Of a DNA stretch of 64,000 nt, positions 33,201 to 42,119 are shown piece by piece. Origin of the DNA: Erythrobacter sp. Its GTDB lineage: Bacteria > Pseudomonadota > Alphaproteobacteria > Sphingomonadales > Sphingomonadaceae. Below the pieces are notes generated by a model. That model saw only the letters and a program-made list of their open reading frames with translations. It was not told where the DNA came from and made no database searches. The stretch's first letter is position 1, and each line of letters opens with the position of its first letter. Location of the stretch: NCBI RefSeq assembly GCF_035194505.1, contig NZ_CP136573.1, forward strand, positions 1,785,001-1,849,000, read 5' to 3'. Both the position numbers and the translations under genes were made by a program.

Positions 33201-34151
33201 TCACCCCACATGCCGCCGGACGAACTCCGTCTGCAGTGCGGTGAAGGCGTGGGCGAGCGGGTTGTCGTCCATGTCGAAGGCGTGGATTGCGCCGGCCACC
33301 TCGTCATAGGACACCGCAACCCCGGCCTCCTCCAGCCGGCGGGCATAGGCGCGCACCTCGTCGAGGAAGAGATCGCAGGTGCCCACCCCGATCCATGTCG
33401 GCGGCAGGCCCGCAAGATCGGTGCGCCGCGCCGCGACGGCGTAAGGCATTGCGGCAGCATCGCGGCCCGCACCGAGATAGGCCGGCCAGGCAAAGCGGTT
33501 GCTGGTGTTGCGCCAGATGCTGTGATTGATCGCGTCAAGCTCGCGCCGTCCGGCGGTGCGATCATCCAGCATGGGGTAGACCAGTAGCTGCCCGGCAGGC
33601 TGCGTGCCGCCTTCATCATGCAGGCGGTGCACGAGGTTTGCGGCAAGCCCGCCGCCCGCGCTGAAGCCGCCGATCACGAGCTTCGCAGAGTTGATCCCCA
33701 GCTCTCCGGCCCGGGCAAGCACGCGGTGCCATGCGGCATGGCCATCATCCAGAGCGGCAGGAAAGGGCTCCTGCGGGGCCAGCCGGTAGGCGGGGCAGAT
33801 CACCGGCACGCCCAGCGCCTTGGCGAACAGCGCAGCCTTGGGAAAGATATCTTCCGGCCGTCCGAACAAAAAGCCGCCGCCGTGAAACAGGATCAGCGCG
33901 CCATCGCCCTTGCGCTGGTCCGGGGTGATGATCGCCATGCGCTGGCCGCCCGCCATGTCCCAGCCAAGGCTCACCCCGGCAGGATCGAAGGGCGGACGGA
34001 CATAGCGCCCGAGCAGACGCAGGAGCCGGTAGGTAAAGCGGTTCACCACCAGCTTGCCGAGCCGCTTGTCGAGTGCGGCAAGTTCGGGCGCCATAGCCGG
34101 CGGGTTGGCGGAACTGTGCGCCGGGCCATCACCTGTGTTGCTGGTCGTCAT
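33201..34151 (-). CDS. HSL-family alpha/beta hydrolase (esterase/lipase)
   Basis: The product is 316 aa from the ATG at 34151 after a GGGGGG site; the open frame upstream is antisense to the aldehyde dehydrogenase and is not coding. The hormone-sensitive-lipase signature HGGGF (LILFHGGGFLFG) forms the oxyanion hole, and the nucleophile is in GGFSAGGGLAANLV (GxSAGG). YRLAPQEPFPAALDD is also typical. The catalytic Asp is near GTCDLFLDE and the His in GAIHAFDM. It hydrolyses short acyl or aryl esters in the cytoplasm. It is divergent from the aldehyde dehydrogenase gene across 123 bp. Confidence 0.92.
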   Translation of the reverse strand: MTTSNTGDGPAHSSANPPAMAPELAALDKRLGKLVVNRFTYRLLRLLGRYVRPPFDPAGVSLGWDMAGGQRMAIITPDQRKGDGALILFHGGGFLFGRPEDIFPKAALFAKALGVPVICPAYRLAPQEPFPAALDDGHAAWHRVLARAGELGINSAKLVIGGFSAGGGLAANLVHRLHDEGGTQPAGQLLVYPMLDDRTAGRRELDAINHSIWRNTSNRFAWPAYLGAGRDAAAMPYAVAARRTDLAGLPPTWIGVGTCDLFLDEVRAYARRLEEAGVAVSYDEVAGAIHAFDMDDNPLAHAFTALQTEFVRRHVG

Positions 34152-34274
34152 CGATCCCCCCCCGCCCGTGATTGCGCCATCGTAGACGCGCGGGCGCCGG
34201 GCGCGCAAGCGGTGCGCCTCCTGCAAAAAGCACAGGTCTCCCGCCAGCGGGCATCGGCTAGGCAGGGGGGCAAG

Positions 34275-35729
34275 ATGCAGGCAGAAAGAATGGCGATGAC
34301 CCAGCAATACACCTCCGAACTTGCGCTCTTCATTAATGGCAGCTGGCGCAGCGGCGAGGGGCGCGAGACTCTGGTTGTGCGCAATCCGGCCTCGGGCGCT
34401 GGCATCGCTGATCTGCCGGTGGCGACGCCCGCCGATCTCGAGGAAGCGCTGGCCGCAGCCGAGCAGGGCTTCCGGGCTTGGCGCGCGGTCGATGTCGACA
34501 CGCGGGCTGCGATCCTGCGCAAGGCTGCCGCTCTGCTGCGCGAGCGGGCGGAGATGATCGCGGTGCTGCTCACCACCGAACAGGGCAAGCCCAAACCCGA
34601 AGCGCTGGGCGAGATCATAGGGGCGGCCTCGTTCTTCGATTTCTACGCCGAGGAAGCGCGGCGTGCCTATGGTCGGGTGCTGGTGCGCCCCACCGGCCAG
34701 CGCGCGCTGGTGATCAAGCAGCCGGTCGGGCCGGTGGCGGTGTTCACGCCGTGGAACTTCCCCGTCTACATGCTGGCCAAGAAACTCGCGCCCGCGCTTG
34801 CCGCCGGGTGCTCGGTGATTGCCAAGCCTGCCGAGGAGTGCCCCGCCTCGACCTCGGCGATGATGCGCTGTCTGGCCGATGCGGGCGTTCCCGCCAATGT
34901 CGCCCAGATGGTCTACGGCGTACCCGACACGATCAGCCGCACGCTGATTGCCTCGCCGGTGATCCGCAAGGTCAGCTTCACCGGATCGACCGCAGTCGGC
35001 AAGCACCTGATGCGGCTGGCGGCGGACGGGGTGAAGCGGATCACCATGGAACTTGGCGGCCATGCGCCGGTGCTGGTGTTCGATGATGTCGATCTCGCCA
35101 AGGTGCTCGACATGCTGGTGGACCAGAAGTTCCGCAATGCAGGGCAGGTCTGCGTCGCGCCGACGCGCTTCTATGTGCAGGAGGGGATTTACGAAGCCTT
35201 CCTTGCGGGTTTTGCCGAGCGGACCGCAGCCTTGAAGGTCGGCAACGGGCTGGATGCCGGGGTGCAGATGGGCCCGCTCGCCAATCCGCGCCGTCCTGAG
35301 GCGCTCACCGGTCTGATCGGTGATGCCACCGCGCAAGGCGGGCGGCTGCTGGCAGGCGGCAGCGCCTATGGCGAAGGCTTCTTCTTCCAGCCGACCCTCA
35401 TCGCCGATGTGCCGAACGATGCGGCGATCATGAACACCGAGCCTTTCGGCCCCGTCGCCGTGACCCGGCCCTTTGCCACGCTGGACGAGGCGATTGCGGA
35501 GGCCAATCGTCTGCCCTTCGGCCTTGCCGCCTTCGCCTTCACCAATGATCTGCGCACCGCCAATCTGGTCGGCGATGCGATCGAAGCGGGCATGGTCGGG
35601 ATCAACAGCTTCGCCATCTCGGTGGCGGACGCGCCGTTTGGCGGGGTCAAGGAATCCGGCTTCGGCAGCGAAGGCGGACCGGAAGGGCTCGACAGCTACA
35701 TGGTGACCAAGGCAATCCACCAGGCCTGA
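34275..35729 (+). CDS. NAD(P)-dependent aldehyde dehydrogenase (succinate-semialdehyde type)
   Basis: The product is 484 aa from the ATG at 34275 with a GGGGGG site; ATGs at 34290 and 34296 are alternatives. Family marks are FTPWNFPVYMLAKKLAPALA, KVSFTGSTAVGKHLM (NAD fold), the catalytic Glu in MELGGHAPVLVFDD and the catalytic Cys in NAGQVCVAPTRF. AFGGVKESGFG-like VADAPFGGVKESGFG and the EGLDSYMVTK ending fit the GabD subgroup. It would oxidise an aldehyde to the acid. Next door are two oxygenases of a family that releases aldehydes, so it may act on their products. Confidence 0.92.
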   Translation: MQAERMAMTQQYTSELALFINGSWRSGEGRETLVVRNPASGAGIADLPVATPADLEEALAAAEQGFRAWRAVDVDTRAAILRKAAALLRERAEMIAVLLTTEQGKPKPEALGEIIGAASFFDFYAEEARRAYGRVLVRPTGQRALVIKQPVGPVAVFTPWNFPVYMLAKKLAPALAAGCSVIAKPAEECPASTSAMMRCLADAGVPANVAQMVYGVPDTISRTLIASPVIRKVSFTGSTAVGKHLMRLAADGVKRITMELGGHAPVLVFDDVDLAKVLDMLVDQKFRNAGQVCVAPTRFYVQEGIYEAFLAGFAERTAALKVGNGLDAGVQMGPLANPRRPEALTGLIGDATAQGGRLLAGGSAYGEGFFFQPTLIADVPNDAAIMNTEPFGPVAVTRPFATLDEAIAEANRLPFGLAAFAFTNDLRTANLVGDAIEAGMVGINSFAISVADAPFGGVKESGFGSEGGPEGLDSYMVTKAIHQA

Positions 35730-35737
35730 AGGCCGCG

Positions 35738-35753
35738 CCGCCCTTCGGGGCGG
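35738..35753. terminator. hairpin between convergent ALDH and TonB receptor genes
   Basis: CCGCCC-TTCG-GGGCGG, a 6-bp GC stem with the very stable UUCG-type loop, sits in the 49-bp gap between two convergent genes. It lacks a T tract, so I call it a probable bidirectional terminator. Confidence 0.5.
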
Positions 35754-35778
35754 ACACGGCTATCAGGCCAGGACGGCA

Positions 35779-38145
35779 TCAGAACTCGATGCTGAACTCC
35801 ACCCCGCCTTCGCGGTTGGCGCTCACCACACCGAAGTAGAACACGCCCGCATCCAGCGTGTTGGTGATGCGGTTGCCCTTGTTCAGCAGATCGCGGCCAT
35901 AGACCGCGAGCCGCATGCGCTTGAAGGTGTCGCCCGTATGGATGAAGGCGAGCGAGGCATCGAGCGTGGTGTGCGCGGCGATGATGTCGCGGTTGCGGCC
36001 CGTCGTATCGCGTCGCGGCGAGGTGAAGAATTCATCGAGATAGGCAAGGTTTGTGTTAAAGTTGATGCTGTTGCGATCATCCAGCGGCCGATCGTAATCG
36101 AGCCCGACGTTGGCGGTCCATTCCGGCGCACGGCGGAAATTCGCGATCCCGGTGATGTCGACAAACCGCCCCGGATTGGCGAGATCGGGGATCAGGAAGT
36201 CCTTGTACTTGGCCGAGAGATAGGCCCCTGACGCACGCAGGGTCAGCTCGGGCGTGGGTCGGGCGATCACTTCCAGTTCGACACCCTTGGTCCGCGCGCT
36301 GGCGGCGTTGTCGACGATGGTTTCGGTCCCGCCGCCCACGGCCGGACGGATGATCTCTTCCTGCTTGTCGTCGTAGTTGACGATGAAGGCCGCCAGATTG
36401 AACTGCACCCTGCCATCGGCAAAGGCGGTCTTCGCGCCGACTTCGAAGCTGTCGACGGTTTCCGGCTCGTAGGGGCCGATCGCGGCCGCCGTGGTGGCGC
36501 GGCCGTTCCAGCCACCCGAGCGGAACCCGCGTGACCAGCTGCCGTAGAGCAGCGTATCGTCATCGGGCTTCCAGTCGAGGATGACGCGCCAGGTCGGATC
36601 GCGCCAGGTCTCCTTGCCCTGCGCGGCGAACGGCACGGCGAGGGTCTGGTTGAGCTCGAACTCCTTGGTTTCGATGGTGTAGCGCCCGCCTGCGGTAAGC
36701 CGCACATCGTCGCTCAGCTTGAAGATGCTTTCGGCAAACACCGCGAAGGATTGCAGGTCTTGCGAGGCGGTCGCGCTCTGGATCGGGACGTTGATCGCGG
36801 TCGGCGCGGGCACCTGCGGCGGGAACAGCGGCAAGGCGAGATAGGCCAGCCCGCCCCGGCCGCCGTTGAAGATGCCCGGCTGGATCGAATAGCTGGTGTC
36901 GAGGTAATAGACGCCGGCAACGATATCCATCCAGTCAGTGATATCGCCCGCGACCCTGATTTCCTGGCTGAACTGCTGGTAATCCTGATCGCGCGCGGCG
37001 ACGAACAGCGGCACGCCTGCCCCCGGCACCCCGGTATAGGACACCGGCGGCGTTCCGGTGTTTTCCTCGGTCAGCTGGTCATTCGATTTGCGGAAGCCCG
37101 TGATCGAGGTGAGGTTGAGACCGCCGAGCGTCGTGTTCATCTCCAGCGAGGCATTCCAGCCTTCAAAGAAGCTCTTGAACGGAATGCTGGTGTTGGCGAG
37201 GCGGAAATTCTCCGTCGCCTGCCGCACCGCGCCCTGCGTGTCGCAGCCCAGATCACCGAGCCCGATCGCGCGCGTGTAATCGCAGATGTTCCCACCGGCA
37301 CCGAAAGGCAGGCCAGAGGCGCGGGTCAGGTTGATCGCGGTGGGGAACTGCGAGCGGTCCTTGTTGTAGCCGACCGTCGCCAACGCGGTGAAATTGTCGA
37401 CTTCGAGCAGCGCGGTAAGGCTGAGGTTGTAGATGTCGCGGCCATTTTCGCGCTTGCCGGTGTAGCGGTTGATGGTCGGCGAATCCGAAGTGCGGCGCAG
37501 GCCCGCCAGCTTGACCGACAAGGCGTCGCCGATCTTGGGCAGGTTGAGCACGCCTTCCAGATCGAGCGAATTGAAGCTGCCATAGCGTGCCTTGAACTTG
37601 CCGCCGAGCTCGCCCGTGGGCCGTGTGTGGCGCACGCTGATGGTGCCGCCGATGGTGTTGCGGCCAAACAGCGTGCCCTGCGGCCCGCGCAGCACTTCGA
37701 TCGATTCCAGATCGTCGAAGTCGATATTGGCGCCGGTGTTGGTGCCGAGGAACACCCCGTCGATCACCACGCCGATGGCCGGATCGAAGGTCTTTTCAAG
37801 ATCGGCAAAGCTGATCCCGCGGATCGAGGCACCCAGTGCCTGACCGCTGAAGTTGATCCGGGACAGCTGCACGTTGGGCAGCAGGCGCTGCAAGCTGTTG
37901 ACGTCGGTGATGACGACACTCTCGATCGTCTTGGCAGGAACCGCGCTGATCGCGATCGGAGTATCCTGCAGGGTTTCCGTACGGAAGCGTGCGGTGACAA
38001 CAATTTCCTTGAGCGAGCCGTCGCTGGCCTCCGCATCCTGCGCCGCAGCATCATTGGACTGTGCGAAAGCCGTGGTGGCGGTGAGGGCCGTGCCCAGCAG
38101 GGCTGCCCGGTAAAGCGCCACGCGCGCGCTCTTGAAAAACGTCAT
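35779..38145 (-). CDS. TonB-dependent receptor divergent from cleavage dioxygenases
   Basis: The product is 788 aa from the ATG at 38145, preceded by GGGGAGAG and giving a signal peptide (ALYRAALLGTALTATTAFA). The plug has LKEIVVTARFRTETLQDTPI, GASIRGISF and VLRGPQGTLFGRNTIGGTIS. The barrel ends in an aromatic strand (GGVEFSIEF). This subclass (FxRxTxQDxPI, SIRGI) is abundant in sphingomonads for uptake of hydrophobic or aromatic carbon sources. It shares a 283-bp promoter region with the first dioxygenase gene. I infer uptake of that enzyme's substrate. Confidence 0.93.
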   Translation of the reverse strand: MTFFKSARVALYRAALLGTALTATTAFAQSNDAAAQDAEASDGSLKEIVVTARFRTETLQDTPIAISAVPAKTIESVVITDVNSLQRLLPNVQLSRINFSGQALGASIRGISFADLEKTFDPAIGVVIDGVFLGTNTGANIDFDDLESIEVLRGPQGTLFGRNTIGGTISVRHTRPTGELGGKFKARYGSFNSLDLEGVLNLPKIGDALSVKLAGLRRTSDSPTINRYTGKRENGRDIYNLSLTALLEVDNFTALATVGYNKDRSQFPTAINLTRASGLPFGAGGNICDYTRAIGLGDLGCDTQGAVRQATENFRLANTSIPFKSFFEGWNASLEMNTTLGGLNLTSITGFRKSNDQLTEENTGTPPVSYTGVPGAGVPLFVAARDQDYQQFSQEIRVAGDITDWMDIVAGVYYLDTSYSIQPGIFNGGRGGLAYLALPLFPPQVPAPTAINVPIQSATASQDLQSFAVFAESIFKLSDDVRLTAGGRYTIETKEFELNQTLAVPFAAQGKETWRDPTWRVILDWKPDDDTLLYGSWSRGFRSGGWNGRATTAAAIGPYEPETVDSFEVGAKTAFADGRVQFNLAAFIVNYDDKQEEIIRPAVGGGTETIVDNAASARTKGVELEVIARPTPELTLRASGAYLSAKYKDFLIPDLANPGRFVDITGIANFRRAPEWTANVGLDYDRPLDDRNSINFNTNLAYLDEFFTSPRRDTTGRNRDIIAAHTTLDASLAFIHTGDTFKRMRLAVYGRDLLNKGNRITNTLDAGVFYFGVVSANREGGVEFSIEF

Positions 38146-38428
38146 CGCTCTCTCCCCTGATGAGCCGGAATTATCGGGCTTTCCCCCTGCTGCCCGGCTC
38201 GCGCAGCAAGTGCCATTATTGCAATAAGTGAACTGTTTTTCCGCGCCGCCCACAACTGTCCAAAATGAGCGGAGAACATCGCCTGCGATCATGCCGTTAC
38301 GGCACAAAGGCGCTTTGTGATTTTCCGGGGCGCCAGCGCCTGACACTTCTGGGGGCAGTCCGTCATCGCCAGCTTGCTATAACTGCAATCAATCCGCTCG
38401 CCGCATCGCAGAAAGGAAGAGCCGCGCC
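38146..38428. promoter_or_regulatory. divergent promoter region, TonB receptor / dioxygenase
   Basis: Both outward promoters lie in these 283 bp. A ribosome site (GAAAGGAAGAG) precedes the dioxygenase ATG. No regulator gene is adjacent, and I could not define an operator. Confidence 0.45.
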
Positions 38429-39922
38429 ATGAATGCACCCGGCAAGATTGTTCCGCCGCAAGGGGGCGATCCCTATGGCCATCCCGGCTTTGATCCGGTG
38501 CATGAAGAACTGCGCGGCGTGCCGCTGGCGATCGAGGGCGATCTGCCGGCCGAACTGGACGGAGTGTTCCTGCGCAACGGCACCAATGCGCGGTTCGCAC
38601 CGCGCCGCCGCCGCCACATGTTCGATGGCGAGGCCATGCTCCACATGATCGAGTTGCGAGGAGGCGAAGCGCGCTATTCCAACACCTATGTGCGTACTCC
38701 GCGCACAGCATGGATCGAGGCCGCCGGACGCAATCCTTTCTTGGGCATCGCCGACCTCACCAGCGGCGGCAAGGGCGCGCTCGCCGGCCTGATGCTGGAG
38801 CGGCTCAAGACGCGCTTCGGCCTGCTGCCCCGGATGAGCGCGATCGAGGCCGGCAGCAACGGCACGGCGGTGCTGCACCATGACGATCGGCTCTATTGCC
38901 TGCAGGAAACCGCCCTGCCCTTCCTGCTCGATGTGGCGCGCGATGCGCAGGGCTGGCTGACACTGGACGGGCGCGGGCGCAACGAGACATTCGGCGGCCA
39001 GCTCGACTGCCCCTTCAGCGCCCACCCCAAGACCGACGAGGCCTCCGGCACGGTGTTTTCGATCGGGCAGGATTTCACCGCGGGCACCACCCACCTGACG
39101 CGGCTCGGCCGGGGCGGCACGATCGCGACGAGCACGGTGATGGAAGGCAAGCCGGCCGCCTTCTTCATCCATGACTACATCCTGACCGATACGCACATCA
39201 TCTTCCCCGACAGCTCGCTGCGCTTCAACCCCGCCGGGCTCGCCGGGCCGGACGCAAGCGTTGCCAGTTTCGACGCCGACCGGCCGCTCCGCTTCGGGAT
39301 GATCGCGCGCGATCATGCGACAGGAGATCCGGTGCGCTGGTTCGAGACCGCCCTGCCGGGCCACATCTGGCACATCGCCAATGGCTGGGAGGCAGACGGC
39401 GCGCTCCATGTCTATGCCCCGGTGTTCCGCGACTACCCGCCGTTCATGCCGATCCACACTCCGGCCGAACCCCATTCGCAATTCGTCCACTGGCGGCTCG
39501 ATCTAGGCAGCGGCGCGGTGAGCGAGCGGGTGCTGCTTGATCACCACTATGAACGCCCCGGCATCGACTGGAGCCGCCATGGCCAGCCGACCCGCTACAC
39601 CTGGCTGCTGGATGAAAGCGGCGGGGTGATGGGCAAGGGCGTGCTCAAATATGATCTCTTCGAGGAGCGCGAGGCCGGATACGTCGACTATGGCGGCCTG
39701 CTCGGCGGCGAGCCGGTGTTCGTGCCGCGCACTGATGGCACCGCAGAGGGTGACGGATGGATCGTCGATCTGCTCGCCGATGGCACACGCGCGGTGCTGA
39801 TCGTGGCCGATGCCGCCACCATGCAGGAACGCTGCCGCATCCCGCTCCCGCAGCCCGTGCCGTTCGGGGTTCATGCCCTGTGGCTTGACCGCGCAGCGAC
39901 CGACGCTCTGATCGCGAGCTGA
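38429..39922 (+). CDS. carotenoid/lignostilbene cleavage dioxygenase family, copy 1
   Basis: The product is 497 aa, the normal family length. It opens with the FLRNGTNARF and HMFDGEAMLHMI signatures. The four iron-binding histidines are visible in FSAHPKTDEA (His199), FFIHDYILTDTH (His248), GHIWHIANGWE (His315) and PFGVHALW near the C-terminus. The enzyme uses a non-heme Fe(II) and O2 to cleave a C=C bond into two aldehydes or ketones. Relatives act on carotenoids, stilbenes such as lignostilbene, or isoeugenol. It is followed 75 bp later by a second family member. Confidence 0.93.
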   Translation: MNAPGKIVPPQGGDPYGHPGFDPVHEELRGVPLAIEGDLPAELDGVFLRNGTNARFAPRRRRHMFDGEAMLHMIELRGGEARYSNTYVRTPRTAWIEAAGRNPFLGIADLTSGGKGALAGLMLERLKTRFGLLPRMSAIEAGSNGTAVLHHDDRLYCLQETALPFLLDVARDAQGWLTLDGRGRNETFGGQLDCPFSAHPKTDEASGTVFSIGQDFTAGTTHLTRLGRGGTIATSTVMEGKPAAFFIHDYILTDTHIIFPDSSLRFNPAGLAGPDASVASFDADRPLRFGMIARDHATGDPVRWFETALPGHIWHIANGWEADGALHVYAPVFRDYPPFMPIHTPAEPHSQFVHWRLDLGSGAVSERVLLDHHYERPGIDWSRHGQPTRYTWLLDESGGVMGKGVLKYDLFEEREAGYVDYGGLLGGEPVFVPRTDGTAEGDGWIVDLLADGTRAVLIVADAATMQERCRIPLPQPVPFGVHALWLDRAATDALIAS

Positions 39923-39997
39923 CAGGCCCCTCATATTGCTAGCAGAAGCGCCGCCCGCCCTGTGGCAGCTTCCGCCCAAACCGGAGAGCAACGCACC

Positions 39998-41446
39998 ATG
40001 ACCCAGCCGTTCTTCAACCATCCCTACCTGTCAGGCCACCACGAGCCGGTGCGGTTCGAGGCGACCGCGCCCGATCTCATCGTTGACGGCGATCTGCCGG
40101 AGGACCTGGCCGGCGTGTTCTACCGCAACGGGCCGGAGCCGCTCTATCCCACCCGCGAGGGGGATTATCACTGGTTCGACGGGGACGGCATGGTCTACGC
40201 CATGCACTTCGAAAACGGCCGGGTGTCGCTTCGCAACCGCTGGGTGCGGACCGAGAAGTTCGAGCTGGAAAAGGCCGCGGGCCGCCGTCTGTTCGGAATG
40301 TTCGGCAATCCCATGACCGCCGATCCCTCGGTGCAGGGCAAGCATTACAACACCGGCAACACCAACATCATCCTGCACGGCGGCAAGCTTCTGGCGCTGA
40401 TGGAAGGCTCGCAGCCGGTCGCGATGGACCCCTTCGAGCTGTCGACGCTGGGCGTGCACGACTATGACGGCACCATCGCCTCGACCTTCTCGGCCCACCC
40501 GAAGATCGACTACGCCACCGGCGAACTGGTGAATATCGGTGCCAACATCAACGGCTTCACCGGCGCGGCCGAGCTGCAATATACCATCACGACGGCCGAA
40601 GGCGTGGTGCGCCATGCGGCGGTGATCCCGATCCCGCACATGGCGCTGATCCACACCTTCCTGCTCACCGAAAACTGGGTGGTGATACCGGTGATACCGC
40701 TCGATTCCGATCTCCAGCGCGCCATGCGCGGCGGCCCGATGACCGCGTGGAACACCGGACGCCCGACCAAGCTTGCGCTCCTGCCGCGCGAGGGCACGGC
40801 TGCCGACGTGCGCTGGTTCGAATTCGATCCGCGCCACATGTTCCACGAATGCAACGCCTGGGAAGAGGACGGCAAGATCATCGCCGATGTTGCCGCGGCC
40901 AACGGCACCGCGCTGTTCCCCGATCAGGACGGCAACTGGCTGACCCACGCGGAAACCACGCTCTCGCTGCGCCGCTGGACGATTGATCTCGCCGAAGCCA
41001 GCATGCGCGAGGAAACGCTGAATGATCGCGACATCCAGTTCCCGCGCCCCGATGACCGGCTGATGACCCGCAAGACCCGCCAGGCCTATGGCAACATGAA
41101 CCTCAACTCGGTCGACGGGCGGGTCGACGGGATGGACGCGGTGCTGCGCTTCGACACGCAGAGCGGGAAGGAAGATTTCTACCACTTCGGTCCGGGTTCG
41201 GCCGCGGGCGAGCTGGTGTTTGCCCCACGCGTAGGGGCGACCCACGAGGCCGATGGCTATGCCATGTCGCTGGTGCACCGCGCCAATTCGCCCACCAGCG
41301 AACTGGCAATCTTCGCTGCCACCGATATTGCCGCCGGCCCGATTGCCACGGTGCGGATCCCGTTCCGCGTGCCTTCGGGCTTCCACTGCAACTACTACTC
41401 GGCGGACAACCCGTTCTATCTGGCGGCGGCAGGGGGCGCTGCCTGA
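39998..41446 (+). CDS. carotenoid/lignostilbene cleavage dioxygenase family, copy 2
   Basis: The product is 482 aa from the ATG at 39998 after a GGAGAG site. The family signatures are FYRNGPEPLYP and HWFDGDGMVYAMHF. Iron ligands are His167 (FSAHPKID), His219 (ALIHTFLLTEN), His283 (MFHECNAWEED) and the late His in FHCNYYS. It differs considerably from copy 1, so this is not a recent duplication; the two may cleave different bonds or substrates of one pathway. Its 3' end overlaps the convergent membrane-protein gene by 31 nt. Confidence 0.93.
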   Translation: MTQPFFNHPYLSGHHEPVRFEATAPDLIVDGDLPEDLAGVFYRNGPEPLYPTREGDYHWFDGDGMVYAMHFENGRVSLRNRWVRTEKFELEKAAGRRLFGMFGNPMTADPSVQGKHYNTGNTNIILHGGKLLALMEGSQPVAMDPFELSTLGVHDYDGTIASTFSAHPKIDYATGELVNIGANINGFTGAAELQYTITTAEGVVRHAAVIPIPHMALIHTFLLTENWVVIPVIPLDSDLQRAMRGGPMTAWNTGRPTKLALLPREGTAADVRWFEFDPRHMFHECNAWEEDGKIIADVAAANGTALFPDQDGNWLTHAETTLSLRRWTIDLAEASMREETLNDRDIQFPRPDDRLMTRKTRQAYGNMNLNSVDGRVDGMDAVLRFDTQSGKEDFYHFGPGSAAGELVFAPRVGATHEADGYAMSLVHRANSPTSELAIFAATDIAAGPIATVRIPFRVPSGFHCNYYSADNPFYLAAAGGAA

Positions 41447-42051
41447 GCCACGGCGGACTCGGGCAGGCTCGGGTGGTGTAACACCAGCGCCGAGAGCCCG
41501 AGCCATGCGGTGAACATGATGAGGTAGGGCCAGCGGCGCGGCCATAGCTTGGCGACGAGCAGGGTGGCCGCTGCCGTTCCGGCCAGCGCGGCAAGTTCCG
41601 ATCCCGCAAGCGAAGCGCCCGTCCCGCTCAGCGCGGTGCGGATCGCCGCGCTCGCCCATTGCGCCGGCAGGAGCGCCAGCAGCCAGTCGGGCAGCGCGCC
41701 GGGCTGGGCCGCAGCGACAAACAGCATCGCCCCCTCCCCGCCGACCACCGCCAGCGCGATCCACCAGCCGCGCGCCTGTGCGCTGCGAGCAAACAGCGCG
41801 CCGCGCGCGGCAAAGCTGATGGCGGCGATGAGCAGCGCAAGGGCGAGCGATGCAGGGTGCGGCAGTGCCGCCTTGCCCTGCATGTGCGCGAGCGCAACGA
41901 ATGCTGCCGCGGGGACCAGGGCAAGAACAACCCCGATCGTCAGCCGGCCTGCCGCCGCTGCCCCGATCATCCCCGCGCCCATCATGCCAACCGCCACCAG
42001 CGGGGCGACGGGAGGGGTTCCCGGCAGCAGCAGCAGGGCGCAAGCGGGCAC
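41416..42051 (-). CDS. hypothetical polytopic membrane protein
   Basis: The product is 211 aa from a GTG; the same frame is open to 42121, where a CTG would add a plausible 23-residue N-terminus, so the true start is unsure. It is Ala/Leu-rich with about six membrane helices (for example LTIGVVLALVPAAAFVALAH, ASLALALLIAAISFAARGAL and WPYLIMFTAWLGLSALVLHH). I recognise no family. It follows the DUF1501 gene on the same strand and would be its last operon member. Confidence 0.6.
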   Translation of the reverse strand: MPACALLLLPGTPPVAPLVAVGMMGAGMIGAAAAGRLTIGVVLALVPAAAFVALAHMQGKAALPHPASLALALLIAAISFAARGALFARSAQARGWWIALAVVGGEGAMLFVAAAQPGALPDWLLALLPAQWASAAIRTALSGTGASLAGSELAALAGTAAATLLVAKLWPRRWPYLIMFTAWLGLSALVLHHPSLPESAVAQAAPPAAAR

Positions 42052-42119
42052 AACACACCCCGCCAGCGCCGCGCTCAGCCACGCCGCGGGGGCAGTCTTC
42101 TCCGCGTTCGTGTGCTGTG

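Noticed and set aside
34152..35720. Long minus-strand extension upstream of the esterase gene (and plus-strand extension before the aldehyde dehydrogenase).
   Set aside because: These stretches are antisense to real genes. Good ribosome sites and family N-termini place the true starts at 34151 and 34275.
40031..42082. A 683-codon minus-strand frame covering the second dioxygenase.
   Set aside because: Low-complexity Arg/Gly/Ala composition; it is antisense to a gene with all four iron-binding histidines.
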